Origin: Ypsolopha sequella
Lineage: Eukaryota > Arthropoda > Insecta > Lepidoptera > Ypsolophidae
DNA length: 64,000 nucleotides
Direction: 5' to 3'
NCBI GenBank assembly: GCA_934047225.1
Contig: OW203989.1
Location: 14,855,977-14,919,976 of the forward strand
Both the position numbers and the translations under genes were made by a program. Shown in pieces: positions 24,000-35,778 of this stretch (position 1 is the first letter of the stretch; every line of letters begins with the position of its first letter). A model generated the notes under the pieces. The model searched no databases, was not told the origin of the DNA, and worked only from the letters and a program-made list of their open reading frames with translations.

Positions 24000-25560
24000 T
24001 CTCTATACCTACAAGTATGCTGTGTAAAAGTGCACTCGAATTGAATCAAGAACTAATTTCTTGGGTTTTTACGAACCATGTACTCCCCCCTGTATCCTCC
24101 AATTTCGAGGTTAAGAGGGATTGATTATTCATGCTAAATGTGTTCTGTTTAATTATAAGGTGGCAAACAATTTTAATATACATTGTTGCAAAGATCTTTC
24201 GGCGCATCGATTGGCCACGCGCCAAAAGATTCTCGTCAAAAGGTTACTAGTGACATCCATTGGATAATGTGTGAACCAGCAATGAAATGTCTATGCCTCT
24301 ATGGCTGTTGTATAGTTTAGGTGTGGAATTATAATATTTTTCATAAGAATAAGAATAAGTTATTCACACAAAAAAACATGACATTATATTTGGCACTAGT
24401 TCCCACACTGCGTTTCCTTGAACAACAAGAAAAGGTTCAAGTATAATAAGTACTTTGAATTTCCATATTTTGTTGTTTTTCAGTGTAGTCAAAAGAAGTA
24501 AGTTCGTACAATTATCGGTACCCAGAACGACCCAACGATTCGCAGCAACGAAAGTAAGAATAACCGTAAATCATCAGGCTCGTGACCGCGTGACTAGAAG
24601 TCGACTCCAGCGCCAGAAGGTACAGAATCAATCCTCGTTATGCGACGAGAAGGCACGTCTACGAGGGCCCTTCAGATTTACCCCACTTTTGAGTTATATA
24701 GCGAGGGTGCAGTATTATAATTATTGCAGTTACATTTTGTCGTCAGATATGTACTTTTTTTATGGGCAATGAGGATGAGGGTGTGTGTGTGCGTGTGACG
24801 TACATAAAACAAAAATTTTATCACGTCACGTTGTCTTCTGATAATTTTATATTTTATTTCACGTTCTCTTACGCTTGGCCATTACCCCATAGGATGAAAG
24901 ACTGGATAGTTCTCACCATGGATTAGGACTGAATAGATAGCACTGACAGACATGACAGGTCACTCGAGTAACCATCAATTATTAAAACTCTGACCACGTC
25001 AATATCATCATTATCACAATCATAATCATCATAATAATAATAACCATCATCATCATCATCATCATAATCATCACTCCCATTATTAACAATGCCATCTGGT
25101 TAAAATACACCCAATAAGTTTTCCTTCATTTCCACCAGATGTCACATTTTTCTTTTTTTATATTATTTTTCTTTGTAATTTATCTAATTTACCTGTGACT
25201 GATGGTGACTTCATTGAAGGAGTTAAAGTGTATCGTATTTTTTTATTTCTATACACTCTAGTTGTTGGCAATCAGACACTCTACATCCTGAATTCCATTT
25301 CAAGTAATCCTCACTAGCCAGGCTCGGTCGACACTTGACCGAGATATATGAGTCCGACATCATTTACATAAAATATTTTATCCTTTTTTGTATGGATTCC
25401 TGGATTCCGCTTATATTTTTGTATAGTGTATTTATTATAATTATAATTTTTATATTATGTAACGCAAAATTACTGTAGCAAAATTATAGAACTCTAGTCC
25501 CTGCAGTAGCTGTGTATCCCATATGTAGGGGATTTATTAAAACTACCTTTCTCTTACAAT
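24000..25560. other. Non-coding stretch with microsatellites
   Basis: A GT run lies near 24780-24797 and an ATC/ATA trinucleotide tract at about 25000-25085. I see no genes. Confidence 0.5.
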
Positions 25561-25574
25561 TTATTTTGAGCTGA

Positions 25575-25895
25575 TTTCTTTAGGGGTAGAACGCTGGCCT
25601 CTCAGTTTTGAGATCGAAGTTCGATTCCCGGTCGGGCTTGCAACAATAAGTTTTTAGGAATTTGTGTGCATAGTATTTAATACTTACCAGTTGAAAAACA
25701 ACGTGAGGAAACCTGCATGCTCTAAAAAGCGGGTATTTATGCCCGAAGGACGGCGATAGGTCTCACCACCCAATCACGTTGAGACGTAGTAATCGTTAGT
25801 GAAACGTGAGTGTACCGAGTGTGGAATGTGACTTGCAGTTCACACTCGGAACACCTATGACACCCCCTCGGGGAATCATGTCTTTACGATTTATT
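25575..25895 (+). mobile_element. tRNA-derived SINE
   Basis: The head carries internal RNA polymerase III promoter-like boxes: 'tagaacgctggcctctc' (A box region) and 'gaagttcgattcccgg' (B box). The body includes 'aacgtgaggaaacctgcatg', 'ggacggcgatag' and 'gacaccccctcgg'. Body copies without heads are at 6590-6770 and 57034-57255. SINEs depend on LINE machinery and encode no protein. Confidence 0.75.
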
Positions 25896-26401
25896 TTATT
25901 TCTTATTTGAGCAATATGTTAATTAAGATATTCAGCAGGTTTTTTTTCAAAGTCGTACCCAATAAACTGTTTAGTTATAGGAGTTTCATTATGTTTTCAG
26001 ACTGAAACGGTCTACGTTTTCAGGAAAGAAAAAAAAAATCCAAGTACGAGTCAGACTCGCTTACCTAGGGTTCCGTACTTACTGTGGATAGTAAATTTAA
26101 TTTTGTAATTTTTTTATCGTTAATTTCTCAACAGCTTTATTTTTCCTGTAATCTTTACGTAAACACATATTACCATGATCTTTTTCATATTTTTTGTTCC
26201 ACCAGTTTCGGATATAAGCGGGGGACATACATATTTTTTGTGGTTTTTTAAAGATTTCCCGAAACCAGTGCCAGTAAATATAGTAAAAGTATGTATTTTT
26301 ACATTCAACTTTTTAAAATCTGATTAAGGTCTTTAGAGATAGGTAATCTAATAGGATAGGTAATAATAAAGATAGGAAATTGAGGTAATCGCTTTGTACC
26401 T

Positions 26402-26830
26402 GGGTGCTGATTACAAGATATTACTTGAAAATCGACATTCTTCCACCTGACCTTCGATCCTGGCTTCATCACCATATTCACCATAGAACTCCTCAACGGA
26501 TTAGAGCACATAACTCGAGATTGCGGCAATCACTGCGTTAGGGTGCTGATTCAAGGGTCTTACTTGGAGATTATCAGAATACCCACCTGACCTTCGATCC
26601 TGGCTTCATCACCATAGAACTCCTCAACGGATGACAGCACATAACTTTGGATTGTGGCAACTAGTTTGTGTTAGGGTGCTCATTGCAGGGCATTGCTGAA
26701 AATTGCCAGTGTACCCACCTGACTTTCGATCTTGGCTTCATCACCGTAGAACTCTTCAACGGATGACAGCACATAACTCGAGATTGCGGTAATCATGTAG
26801 TGTTAGGGTGCTGACAGCAGGAAGCTACTC
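26402..26830. repeat. Tandem repeat of about 133 bp, more than three units
   Basis: Unit starts, marked by 'gggtgct', are at 26402, 26541, 26674 and 26806, giving spacings of 139, 133 and 132. Each full unit contains 'acctgaccttcgatcctggc' (or close), 'ttcatcacc', 'gaactcctcaacggat', 'gcacataact' and 'gattg(c/t)gg'. The first unit has an extra 'catattcac'-like insertion. On the minus strand two of the units have an open exon-like frame (SYVLSSVEEFYGDEARIEGQ) followed by GTGGGT, a splice-donor-like sequence. The first unit has a stop in that frame. Confidence 0.75.
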
Positions 26831-26953
26831 AAACATGGCTTCTTATACTCACTTGAACTTCGTTTCATATCAACACCACGTTTGCAAGTACTACCCGTAC
26901 CTCACAATTTAACCCAGCAACACTAAAAAATGTGAAATAAAATAAACTTTTAA

Positions 26954-27277
26954 CAAAAAAATAGTAACCGACTTCAATAGTAACAGCAGTCATTCACTAA
27001 AAAGTTAATAATAATTCTACAAAGACCGATGGTACCGAAGCAACACTTTTACCGACTTCTTTCTTCCTGAAACATTATGTTATCTAGAAGTCGGCGTATT
27101 TCCTACGATATAGCAACATAAAAACTAATAAGAACGCCGACTTCTAGATAACATAACGTTTCAGGAGGAAAGAAGTCGGCAAAACTGTTGCTTCGGTACC
27201 ATCGGTCTTTGTAGAATTATTATTAACTTTTTAGTGAATGACTGCTGTTACTATTGTAGTCGGTTACTATTTTTTTG
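26954..27277. mobile_element. Fold-back element with long arms, TTAA-bounded
   Basis: Arms of about 150 bp are nearly perfect inverted copies, with 'atagtaaccgacttcaatag' and 'ctattgtagtcggttactat' as the outer ends. Inner arm sequences include 'gacttctagataacataacg' and its complement. TTAA flanks at 26950-26953 and 27278-27281, although similarity continues about 6 bp outside, so the true border is uncertain. Confidence 0.55.
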
Positions 27278-27599
27278 TTAAAAGTTTTTGTACCCAATTT
27301 CATGTCTTTATTTTTAACGGTAATAAAGTTATGAGACTGTGACATACGGACGGACGGAAGGACGGACAACGGAGTCTCGCCATAAAGGTTTCTTTTGTAC
27401 CTTTTAGATACGGAACCCTAAAAACAGAGCAGTCTCAGCATTAATTAACAAATTTATACAACCTATAGGTATATTTCTGGCTACACACGTTATTCACCCG
27501 AACTAGAATCAACAAAATAATTGGATATCACTGCGGTAGGCCACGACCACTGCATAGTTAGCGCAATGTTTGCTTGGCGAAGCAATCATTTATTTTGTG

Positions 27600-28243
27600 G
27601 AGAGTACGTACACGCGGGGACGCGGTACTATTTAACTTTATGCAGAATTATCACCCTTGCATAAATGTATATGGAACTGCTATGACATACGACTACAGTA
27701 ACATACTAGGCACTGTCTGTACCTTATTAATATGTTCTATGGTCTTTGAAAGTCTCCTGTCCAAGTAGATCTCTAAGGGCCTGTTTCACCACTTCCAGAT
27801 AAGTGATATCCAGAAGATAAGTTTAAAAATGGAACACATTTTGTATGCGTTATATGTCACATATAACTATCAGGCACTTATCTGGAAGTGGTGAAACAGG
27901 CCCTAAAGAAATTGTTATAGTATGAGAGCTGGTAAACATTCAAAAGTGGAATAACTTCAGTCATGATTAAATTTATCAATAATACTAGTATGATATCTAT
28001 GGATTAATCACAATCATAATTCTTCATAAGACACTTGGGATAAGAAACCTATGACGGGCTGGAAGGTAATGGTTCCTTTGGTTGCTAGACCACCCAAAAG
28101 AGCGGTTTCACGGGGACGCGGTACGGTTTAACTTAATGTAGAATTATCACCCTTGCATAAATGTATATGGAACTGCTATGACATACGACTACAGTAACAT
28201 ACTAGACACCGTCTGTACCTTATTAATATGTTCTGTGGTCTTT
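27600..28243 (+). repeat. Local direct duplication, segments A1-B1-A2
   Basis: About 135 bp at 27610-27747 (A1) and 28115-28243 (A2) are near-identical ('cctatcaccc'-type mismatches only; both contain 'cttgcataaatgtatatgga'). The segment B1 (about 27748-28085) recurs as B2 at 29780-29965. This is an ordinary tandem duplication later pulled apart by insertions. Confidence 0.75.
27777..27903. mobile_element. Harbinger-like MITE with TAA duplication (127 bp)
   Basis: The terminal inverted repeat GGGCCTGTTTCACCACTTCC is exact at both ends (27777 on, and ending 27903), and TAA flanks both sides (27774-27776 and 27904-27906). The paralogous segment at about 29809-29818 reads 'ctctaaagaaat' with no insert and a single TAA, which is the empty site. 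A three-base TWA duplication and GG-starting ends are characteristic of PIF/Harbinger elements. Confidence 0.85.
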
Positions 28244-28334
28244 ACCTATTATACTGTATGCACAAGTATGCTGCAAGAGACAGACATGTTACTTTCAGGT
28301 TTTCGTCGAAAAGCAGAAACTCTTATACTATATC

Positions 28335-28545
28335 GTATACAAGGTGACTTTTTGATCATCGTCCAAATTCATACTGGAGGTTTAGGAAGTGATCAGCATC
28401 ATGAATCAATAACAATTTCTGTGAAATTCGGACAATGAAAGTTTACAAAAATCGTTATAAGTTCAGGATGCTTATCACTTACCAAGGCTTAAGTATGAAT
28501 TTGGACGATGTTCACAAATTCACCTTGTATGTTACCCCCGACGCG
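28335..28545. mobile_element. MITE of the TACAAGGTGA family, copy 1
   Basis: The ends are inverted: 'tacaaggtgactttttgatc' and 'acaaattcaccttgta'. Within, 'cgtccaaattcatact' pairs with 'agtatgaatttggacg' and 'ggaagtgat' with 'atcacttacc'. A related copy lies at about 33405-33664. The ends are bordered by TA, which would fit a Tc1/mariner origin, but this is an inference. Confidence 0.6.
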
Positions 28546-28894
28546 TAAAGTATGATAATCCCGAGATATGCAAAAATTTGCGAAGAATATACAAAAACGT
28601 ATCAAGCTTTTAAAATAAAAACTTTTTGCCCATATTTACTTATAACACGTTCCACGTGTCTTGGAGGTTACCGTTAGAATTATCACTACACGGCATATAT
28701 CACACGATGAACTTTGGCCAGAATAGCCGCACGGTCCTTCTTTAAAAGGAATTATGAACAAAATTGGTTTCTTGCGTCGAAAATATTATTTTAGAACAAT
28801 ATTCAACTTTCGTAGTTCTGAAGATTTGATGCTCCAAAAAACAAACGGACAATCTTTTCCTTTTCATTGTATTGATTAGATCAAGATTAGAATG

Positions 28895-29450
28895 TAGCCG
28901 ATTCTGAAGTTTTCAGTTTTAGTTTTAGTGCTGCCAAAACTAAATTTTAATCATTGCAAAATAGTTCATAAGTGTTAAGAACCCGGTCCGCAACGACGAC
29001 AGTTTTGATGCAAAGAATTTTGTGGCTTTTTCTGGCCTTTATCGCGACGTTTTTGGAAAAACCAAGGACATACACCACTTCATATTGACCGTTTAAATGA
29101 ATGCCTAAAATTAATCGATTGAATTGTTTCTCTTTTGCAAATTATTTTGGTACTAACGAGCCCGCACCGAATAGTTCTTCATAATGTCTAAGTACCAAAA
29201 TAATTCGCAAAGGAGAAACAATTCAATCAAATAAATTTTAGGACTTCATTTAGACCGCCAATATGAATTGGTGTATGTCCCTGATTTTTACAAAAACATC
29301 GCGGTAAAGATAAGAAAAATATTTTAAAAATACTTCGCATCAAACGGACGAAAAATACGGAGCGGGTTCTTAAGAACAGAACAAAATTTAAGTTTTGACT
29401 GCACTAAAAATAAAATTAAAGCCTTCAGAATCGGCTTTATTATGACTTCA
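28895..29450. mobile_element. Host MITE carrying a second MITE
   Basis: The outer ends 'agccgattctgaag' and 'cttcagaatcggct' and the blocks 'tttagttttagtgctg' and 'gcactaaaa' match the uninterrupted MITE at 53803-53968. That MITE reads 'cataagtgttaaaaacag' where this one is interrupted at 28979-29369. Confidence 0.7.
28979..29369. mobile_element. TTAA-flanked fold-back inserted in a MITE (391 bp)
   Basis: The ends GAACCCGGTCCGC and (complement) GAACCCGCTCCG face each other. Inner arms match over about 150 bp ('attttggtact', 'gagaaacaattcaat', 'acatacacca' and complements). TTAA is present on both sides (28975-28978 and 29370-29373). The host MITE is available uninterrupted at 53803-53968, which supports a real insertion event. 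I infer a piggyBac-like origin. Confidence 0.75.
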
Positions 29451-29779
29451 ATTTTTATCAAAATAATGTTTCTATAAGCGTGCAATTTGACTTGCGAATC
29501 TAATGTTTAGGTAAAACAGGGCCGAATTTGAAAGTAAGACACGCTTGAACTAAAACGGCAGGTAAATTGCAAAAAGCTGCTTGGGAATAAGTTAGAAAAC
29601 TGTCACCTACATCGCCATCATTCCCTAAGGCTTAAAAAGAGATAAATTATAGCTGCCCTTTTTGACTGATGACCCTCGAATCTTTGGGTGAAGCTCTACA
29701 CTAATAATGTCTTAAACTTGTCAGTCAAGGTTGTCTCCTAAGTCCTCTGAAAGACGAGGTAATTATGAGGTAGACGTGA

Positions 29780-29990
29780 AAGCTTCCTGTCCAAGTAGAT
29801 CTCTAAAGAAATTATTATAGTATGAGAGCTGGTAAATATTAAAAAGTGGAGTAACTTCAGTCATGATTAGATTTATCAATAATAATAGTATGTAGGTCAT
29901 GATTAGATTTATCAATAATACTAGTATGTAGGCTGGAAGGTAATGGATCCTTTGGTTCCTAGGCGCCCCAGTATTAAAATGTATAGTATT
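29780..29990 (+). repeat. Duplicated segment B2 (empty site for the Harbinger MITE)
   Basis: 'Cctgtccaagtagatctcta' continues as 'aagaaattattatagtatga', where the paralogue B1 carries the MITE at 27777-27903. There is also a small internal direct repeat: 'tcatgattagatttatcaat' occurs twice (about 29861 and 29899). Confidence 0.75.
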
Positions 29991-29999
29991 TATACAAAA

Positions 30000-30310
30000 G
30001 ACCGGTTTCGCAGCCTGATTGTGAAAAACTCGCCTTTTTCTAATTAATCGATTTTAATTTCTAATTTTTTTTTCACCAAATTATATTGATTTACTATAAC
30101 AAAAAAAACATTAAAATTAAAATAAACTAAAAATATCCTTAAAAAAAAACTAAAACACCTTAAAAAATTATCTATATTATAAATAAAAAACTTCGTCCAA
30201 ATTTCTAATTAACACTTCAATTCAAAATTCAGTGAATAGTTATTCAACAAAACCTTAATACCTATGTATTGTTTATGCTGCCACCACACAATGCTTCTAT
30301 TAGTCTCTGT
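30000..30310. repeat. Relative of the 11370-11650 repeat
   Basis: It shares 'aatagttattcaacaaaacc' and 'acctatgtattg' with the earlier copy and is interrupted by A/T-rich sequence. Confidence 0.4.
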
Positions 30311-31000
30311 AAAATATAATTTCAAAGTTTTTATTTTCAACCTTTTTTACATTTGTTTAGACACATAAGTATGATTTTAATATTTATACACATATATCTG
30401 CACACTATAATTTTTTTCCTTTTTTTTATTGTGTATAAAAATGTATCTAGTTAAAGAAAAAGAAAACCGCATTAGAATCTGATAACTATTTGTCAAGATA
30501 TAGTGAAAAAACTGAAACTGCGGGAAAATTGACGGGAAAAAAAATTACCATAATTGTACAGGTTTAATTTCATTTATATTGTAAGGCCAAGCGGTTTTGA
30601 ATTAGAAGACCAAGCGGTTTTGAATTAGAATTTACTTCGAGAATTTATTATACAAAAGTAATAAAACAAAAGCTTATCTGTGTGATGAGTAGAACACGTG
30701 ATTTAATTTTCTGAGCAAGTCATTATAGCGTCCTGTATAAGGTTGGGACGCACTTTCACAGTAGACAATACAGTCCATAAACTCGTAACAAAATTAAACT
30801 TCCAAGTTTTAGATTCGGGCGGGTATCTACCAGTTAGCAACATACAAACTTTTAGGTAGAGTATAAATCTTGAAATCGCATCCGCTTTCAACCCTACGCT
30901 TCGCCTTTTACGACACTTTAGTTAGAGTGTATCTATCCTTTAACAAACTGATATCTGTGACACATTTTTAAAATAACTTAATCTCTTCATACATACATAC
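30311..31000. other. AT-rich non-coding stretch
   Basis: The sentence 'ccaagcggttttgaattaga' is tandemly repeated at about 30588-30629. No gene is seen. Confidence 0.4.
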
Positions 31001-31009
31001 ATACACACA

Positions 31010-31200
31010 TATACTCACGCCTGTCACCCAGAGGGGTAGGCAGAGACTACAGATTTCCATCTGCTACGATCCAGACACACCTCTTTCGCCTCATCCACAT
31101 CCATCAATCTAGTCATACAAGCTCTTCTCATTTTGTTCTTGGTAATTCAAAGTATCGCCACCTTACCAACCAACCAACCTTACAATAAAACAGAAAAATA
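31010..31200 (-). mobile_element. Widespread lepidopteran interspersed repeat fragment
   Basis: 'Actcacgcctgtcacccaga', 'ggggtaggcagagactac', 'cacctctttcgcctcatcca' and 'catacaagctcttctcattt' are in the arrangement of a repeat often met in lepidopteran introns. It follows a CATA run. The orientation is a guess and no coding region is visible. Confidence 0.45.
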
Positions 31201-31639
31201 TTAAAAGTAATTATACATTACATTGTCTTGAAATTTATGACTTCTTGTGATTATCACCTAAGTTGAATACACTTACATTATTTATATATGTCGTCAGAAC
31301 ATCGTAGAAGTGGGCATACCATGATCTGCGTAGTTATATCGTATTTCTGTAAAAATCAGGAGGGTCGCCTCGCTCCGCTCAGCTCCGCTCGGCTTCCCAA
31401 ATGTATGTACATGTAAATCTAACACGCTCGTCATCGCACCTACTTTTTGACTATTGGTGAAAAATTTTCTATTTCATACTTTACGAAACATCTGCCCAAT
31501 TCTACGATCTGCCCACGACATACAGGCTTATTTTTGGACCCCTAACCAAATTTTTTCACGTCATAGTATTGCATGAGTACAATCAATTTATCAAATAAAA
31601 AACGTCATTTTTTTTACATTTTTACGTCAACTTTTCCTC

Positions 31640-32386
31640 ACACACAAATTAAAATTGTGCTCACCGTGCGCTCCAGCTCACGCGCCGCCCGGCCACCCCC
31701 TCACCAACGTTTCCATCGCCCGCCACCGCGTTGAGCGCAAGGGTGACCGAACGTGGCTAGGAATTTGGGATTTACAAAGTGGTGTAAAAGCCGGATTTAA
31801 GAAAGGAAAAGTTGATGTTATTTTTCAAATACTTTTTTATGTCTTTCCATACATCGTATTTAAATTTGGTTAGGGCTCTAAAATAATCCTGTATACCTAA
31901 CATTATCTTTAATAGAGAGAAGGAGCTATTTGTTAAAGCTATAACTTGTAACTATCACTAGATGTAATTGATTACATTCTTAAGTGTAACCGTTATTAAT
32001 GTTTTTGTATTGGTGTCGATTCGGTGTAGATTTTAGATTTAGATTTAGATTTATTTATTAATAACAAATATAGTTACATGTCAAAGAGTAGATTACAAAG
32101 TTATACTTAAAGTATAATTATTATAAAATTAACTATAAAATTATAGAATAATAATATTCTTAGTCAAAAATAATAATAATAATAATGATTGAAAAAACAA
32201 TAAATTTGTAACACAACTTAACTTATTTGACAAGACTAGACTTAATTTAAGCGTTCTGCCTTTTTCTCTCTGTATCGAAAAGACAAAGACATGACGTTTA
32301 AAATAATGTTCGTCCTGTCAAATAAGTTAAATCATGTTACAGCAAATCGACAAACTTGCACTCGTTTCACAGCTAATAGCTTATTT
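31640..32386. other. Mixed stretch, GC-rich patch then AT-rich
   Basis: 31660-31760 is GC-rich ('ctcacgcgccgcccggccac'). The rest is AT-rich, with a TTTAGA tandem run and 'tttattaataacaaata' near 32030-32070 that resembles the end of an interspersed element. No coding region can be supported. Confidence 0.35.
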
Positions 32387-32790
32387 AACGCGACCGGTTT
32401 CGGTTTTACACCATCACCAAGGGTTTACGCCAGGGCCACAGCTCCAGGCGTCTGGCGGCGCTTCTTTTTGCGCTTCCAGGCGGTTTTTGCGACGGGCTTT
32501 GCCCTGCCATGACACCCTTCGGCACTTTCATGTATAGCGCACTCGCTCGCTCAAAGCGCTCGACACTTGGTTCGTCCTGTGCGCTCGGTCACTGTTTCAA
32601 CCGACCGCCTCCCTGCACACCACCGTCGCGAGAGCACAAGTCACTTGAAGCCGGACAAGAGGCGCGAGCGGCGAACCATGGCTGGCTCTATACAACTTCA
32701 TACATTTGTTCTCTCCGCCGGCGCCGTCGCAAGAAGAACCGCTTGGCGCGCCTCTCGAAGCCTGAAGCTGTGGCCGTGGGGTTAGACTGA
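32387..32790. repeat. GC-rich inverted module of about 400 bp
   Basis: The plus-strand left part ('ccacagctccaggcgtctgg', 'gcggtttttgcgacgg') is a diverged reverse complement of the right part ('ccgtcgcaagaagaaccgct', 'gaagcctgaagctgtggccg'). GC content is far above the surroundings. Several overlapping frames are open only because the region is GC-rich. Both arms yield similar LxLWPW peptides on opposite strands, which follows from the inverted repeat. It may be a transposon end pair or transferred DNA. Confidence 0.45.
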
Positions 32791-33137
32791 TTAGATGTTA
32801 TTCCGTGCCAACTTTTTCAACAAGTCTTCCGAGAATCATTTGTATGGAGCTTAACACATTTATTAAAAATTTATAATTGGTAGTTTTAGTAACTTTAGTC
32901 AAACATTTAAATGAGTAGACACGTACCTATAACTGATTATCAGAGGTCGGAATTAGGTAGTGTAGTTAATGTACTTGTGCTACGTTGATTTTAATATGGA
33001 TATTTCTAGGATTAAAATTCTGACCAGGGGTCTAGCATAGCAAAGTAAGATCCGTGTCTTACGTGTCTCTTTAGAGTTACTATCATCTTTTTTCCCTTGT
33101 ACTCTTCAATAGTGTGTATTCAGCAAATGTTGTATCT

Positions 33138-33397
33138 ATATACTACGTGCATCAGAAAGGTGTAACCATATTTGAAGAGCTTAATGGTATAGAGCAACTT
33201 TTAATATGGAACAAACATTGTATCCCGAAAAAAAAAAACTTTTTCATAGAAAAATGCAATGCCACTTGGCCGAAATGTATGGAACAGCAGATTTTTTTTT
33301 TTTTTAGGGTCAGCTCCGTAGTAAAAGTTGTTCTATACCATTGACTAAATAAGCTCTTCAAATATGGCTACACCTTTCTGTTACACCTTGTATATAT
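33138..33397. mobile_element. MITE of the CAACGTGTAACAG family, copy 1 (diverged)
   Basis: 'Cagaaaggtgtaaccatatt', 'tgaagagctta' and 'aatggtata' on the left are mirrored by 'tataccattgact', 'aagctcttcaaatatgg' and 'acacctttctg' on the right. A better preserved copy lies at 62611-62864. Confidence 0.6.
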
Positions 33398-33404
33398 AGG
33401 ATGA

Positions 33405-33664
33405 CATTTATTTATGCAGTCAAATTCATACCGCAGGATTGGTAAGTGATCAGTATCGCGGATCAATTAAAAAAATTGCTAAATTCGCAAAAAAATTATA
33501 ATATTGATGTCCTATAAGTAAACTCAGGGCTGGGCTGGCGTTTGTAGGGAACATGAAAAAAATAATCTACGAATTTCACAAAAAGGGGCTATCGAACCTT
33601 GATATTGAGCACTTACCGAGTCTTGAGTATGAATTTGGCTCTATAAATAAAGGTCACCTTGTAT
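33405..33664. mobile_element. MITE of the TACAAGGTGA family, copy 2
   Basis: 'Caaattcataccgcagg' and 'ggtaagtgatcagtat' on the left, and 'gagcacttaccgagtcttga', 'gtatgaatttggct' and 'ggtcaccttgta' on the right, correspond to the copy at 28335-28545. It directly abuts the previous MITE. Confidence 0.55.
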
Positions 33665-34135
33665 GAATTCATATGTATCAGAGCTGGAGTACGGGCCAGT
33701 TACATGTGGTTAAATGGTCCGGAATCGCGATAGTGGGCATTTGTTCTCTAATCTATGACGAGTGAGTGAGCTAAGGCGCCATTTTTAGGGTTTGTGTACG
33801 TATTTGTAAGTCTTTGTAGACTTTTACTGGTACCATTGGTAAATATGTAAATCTTTGAAAAACTCACATATAAAAAAAAATGTACAAAAGATATGAAAGG
33901 AGGACAATGAAGATTTTTTTTCAAATCGATCATGTTGATGTTTATTTCTTCAACAAACAGTGCCGTCAATACGGCTTTAATTTCTTGTTTCATTTAAAAC
34001 TTTATTTAGGTAAAAGAAATCTTGTGGTATATAGTAAAATATCACTTATTATACTAAGTATTATGCTTAATAATCATAATTTATCATAAAAATACAAAAT
34101 GATTATGGTCAATTAAAATATAGAATGAATCGCGA

Positions 34136-34362
34136 ACAGATTTTTTCCTAACCATGAAACCCTTGAAAATTGTGTTGCCAAGTTGCTAACTTTAACAGAG
34201 GAAATCCGAATACTCGGTAATTTTTACACAAAATTATTATGTATCAACTAACCGAAAGAATCAGCAATCATAGCTTTTTTCAAACCATGGAACACAAAAA
34301 AAAAACGTTGCCAAGTCGCAAACTTTAACAGCGGAAAAATCAATACGCGGCACTGTTTACAC
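34136..34362 (+). repeat. Imperfect direct repeat upstream of the TTLL1 gene
   Basis: 'Gttgccaagttgctaacttt' (about 34172) and 'gttgccaagtcgcaaacttt' (about 34308), each followed by 'aacag' and a similar 35-bp stretch ending in 'tttacac', form two copies about 137 bp apart. They lie 120-350 bp before the start codon. Confidence 0.6.
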
Positions 34363-34476
34363 GTAGCCATAGTGAGAATCACTGGATTGGAGAACAGCCA
34401 ACAACCGGAATGTTTATCAACACCATAGCAACTGCACCTGTGCCTTTTTCACTTTACGGAAACAAATTTAGTATAA

Positions 34477-35778
<1,302 letters not shown>

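Larger units (their letters stand above)
26030..27422 (+). mobile_element. 'gggttccgta' element with internal insertions
   Basis: It starts 'aagtacgagtcagactcgct' with 'tagggttccgta' and ends after a 'ggacggacggaaggacggac' run at 'gatacggaaccctaaaa'. Compared with the compact copy at 50857-51539, the middle is expanded by the tandem repeat at 26402-26830 and by the fold-back at 26954-27277. Confidence 0.5.

Noticed and set aside
24455..24772. 105-codon plus-strand frame with an Arg-rich middle
   Set aside because: No domain or repeat relationship, and its ends are low-complexity; I cannot support it as a gene.
25000..25090. Trinucleotide tract considered as a possible CRISPR-like or regulatory array
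   Set aside because: It is a simple ATC/ATA microsatellite without spacers.
32291..32790. Several overlapping plus-strand frames in the GC-rich block, at first reminiscent of basic ribosomal or histone proteins
   Set aside because: Frames are long only because stops are rare in GC-rich DNA. The resemblance to histone text was limited to a few residues, and the region is an inverted repeat.
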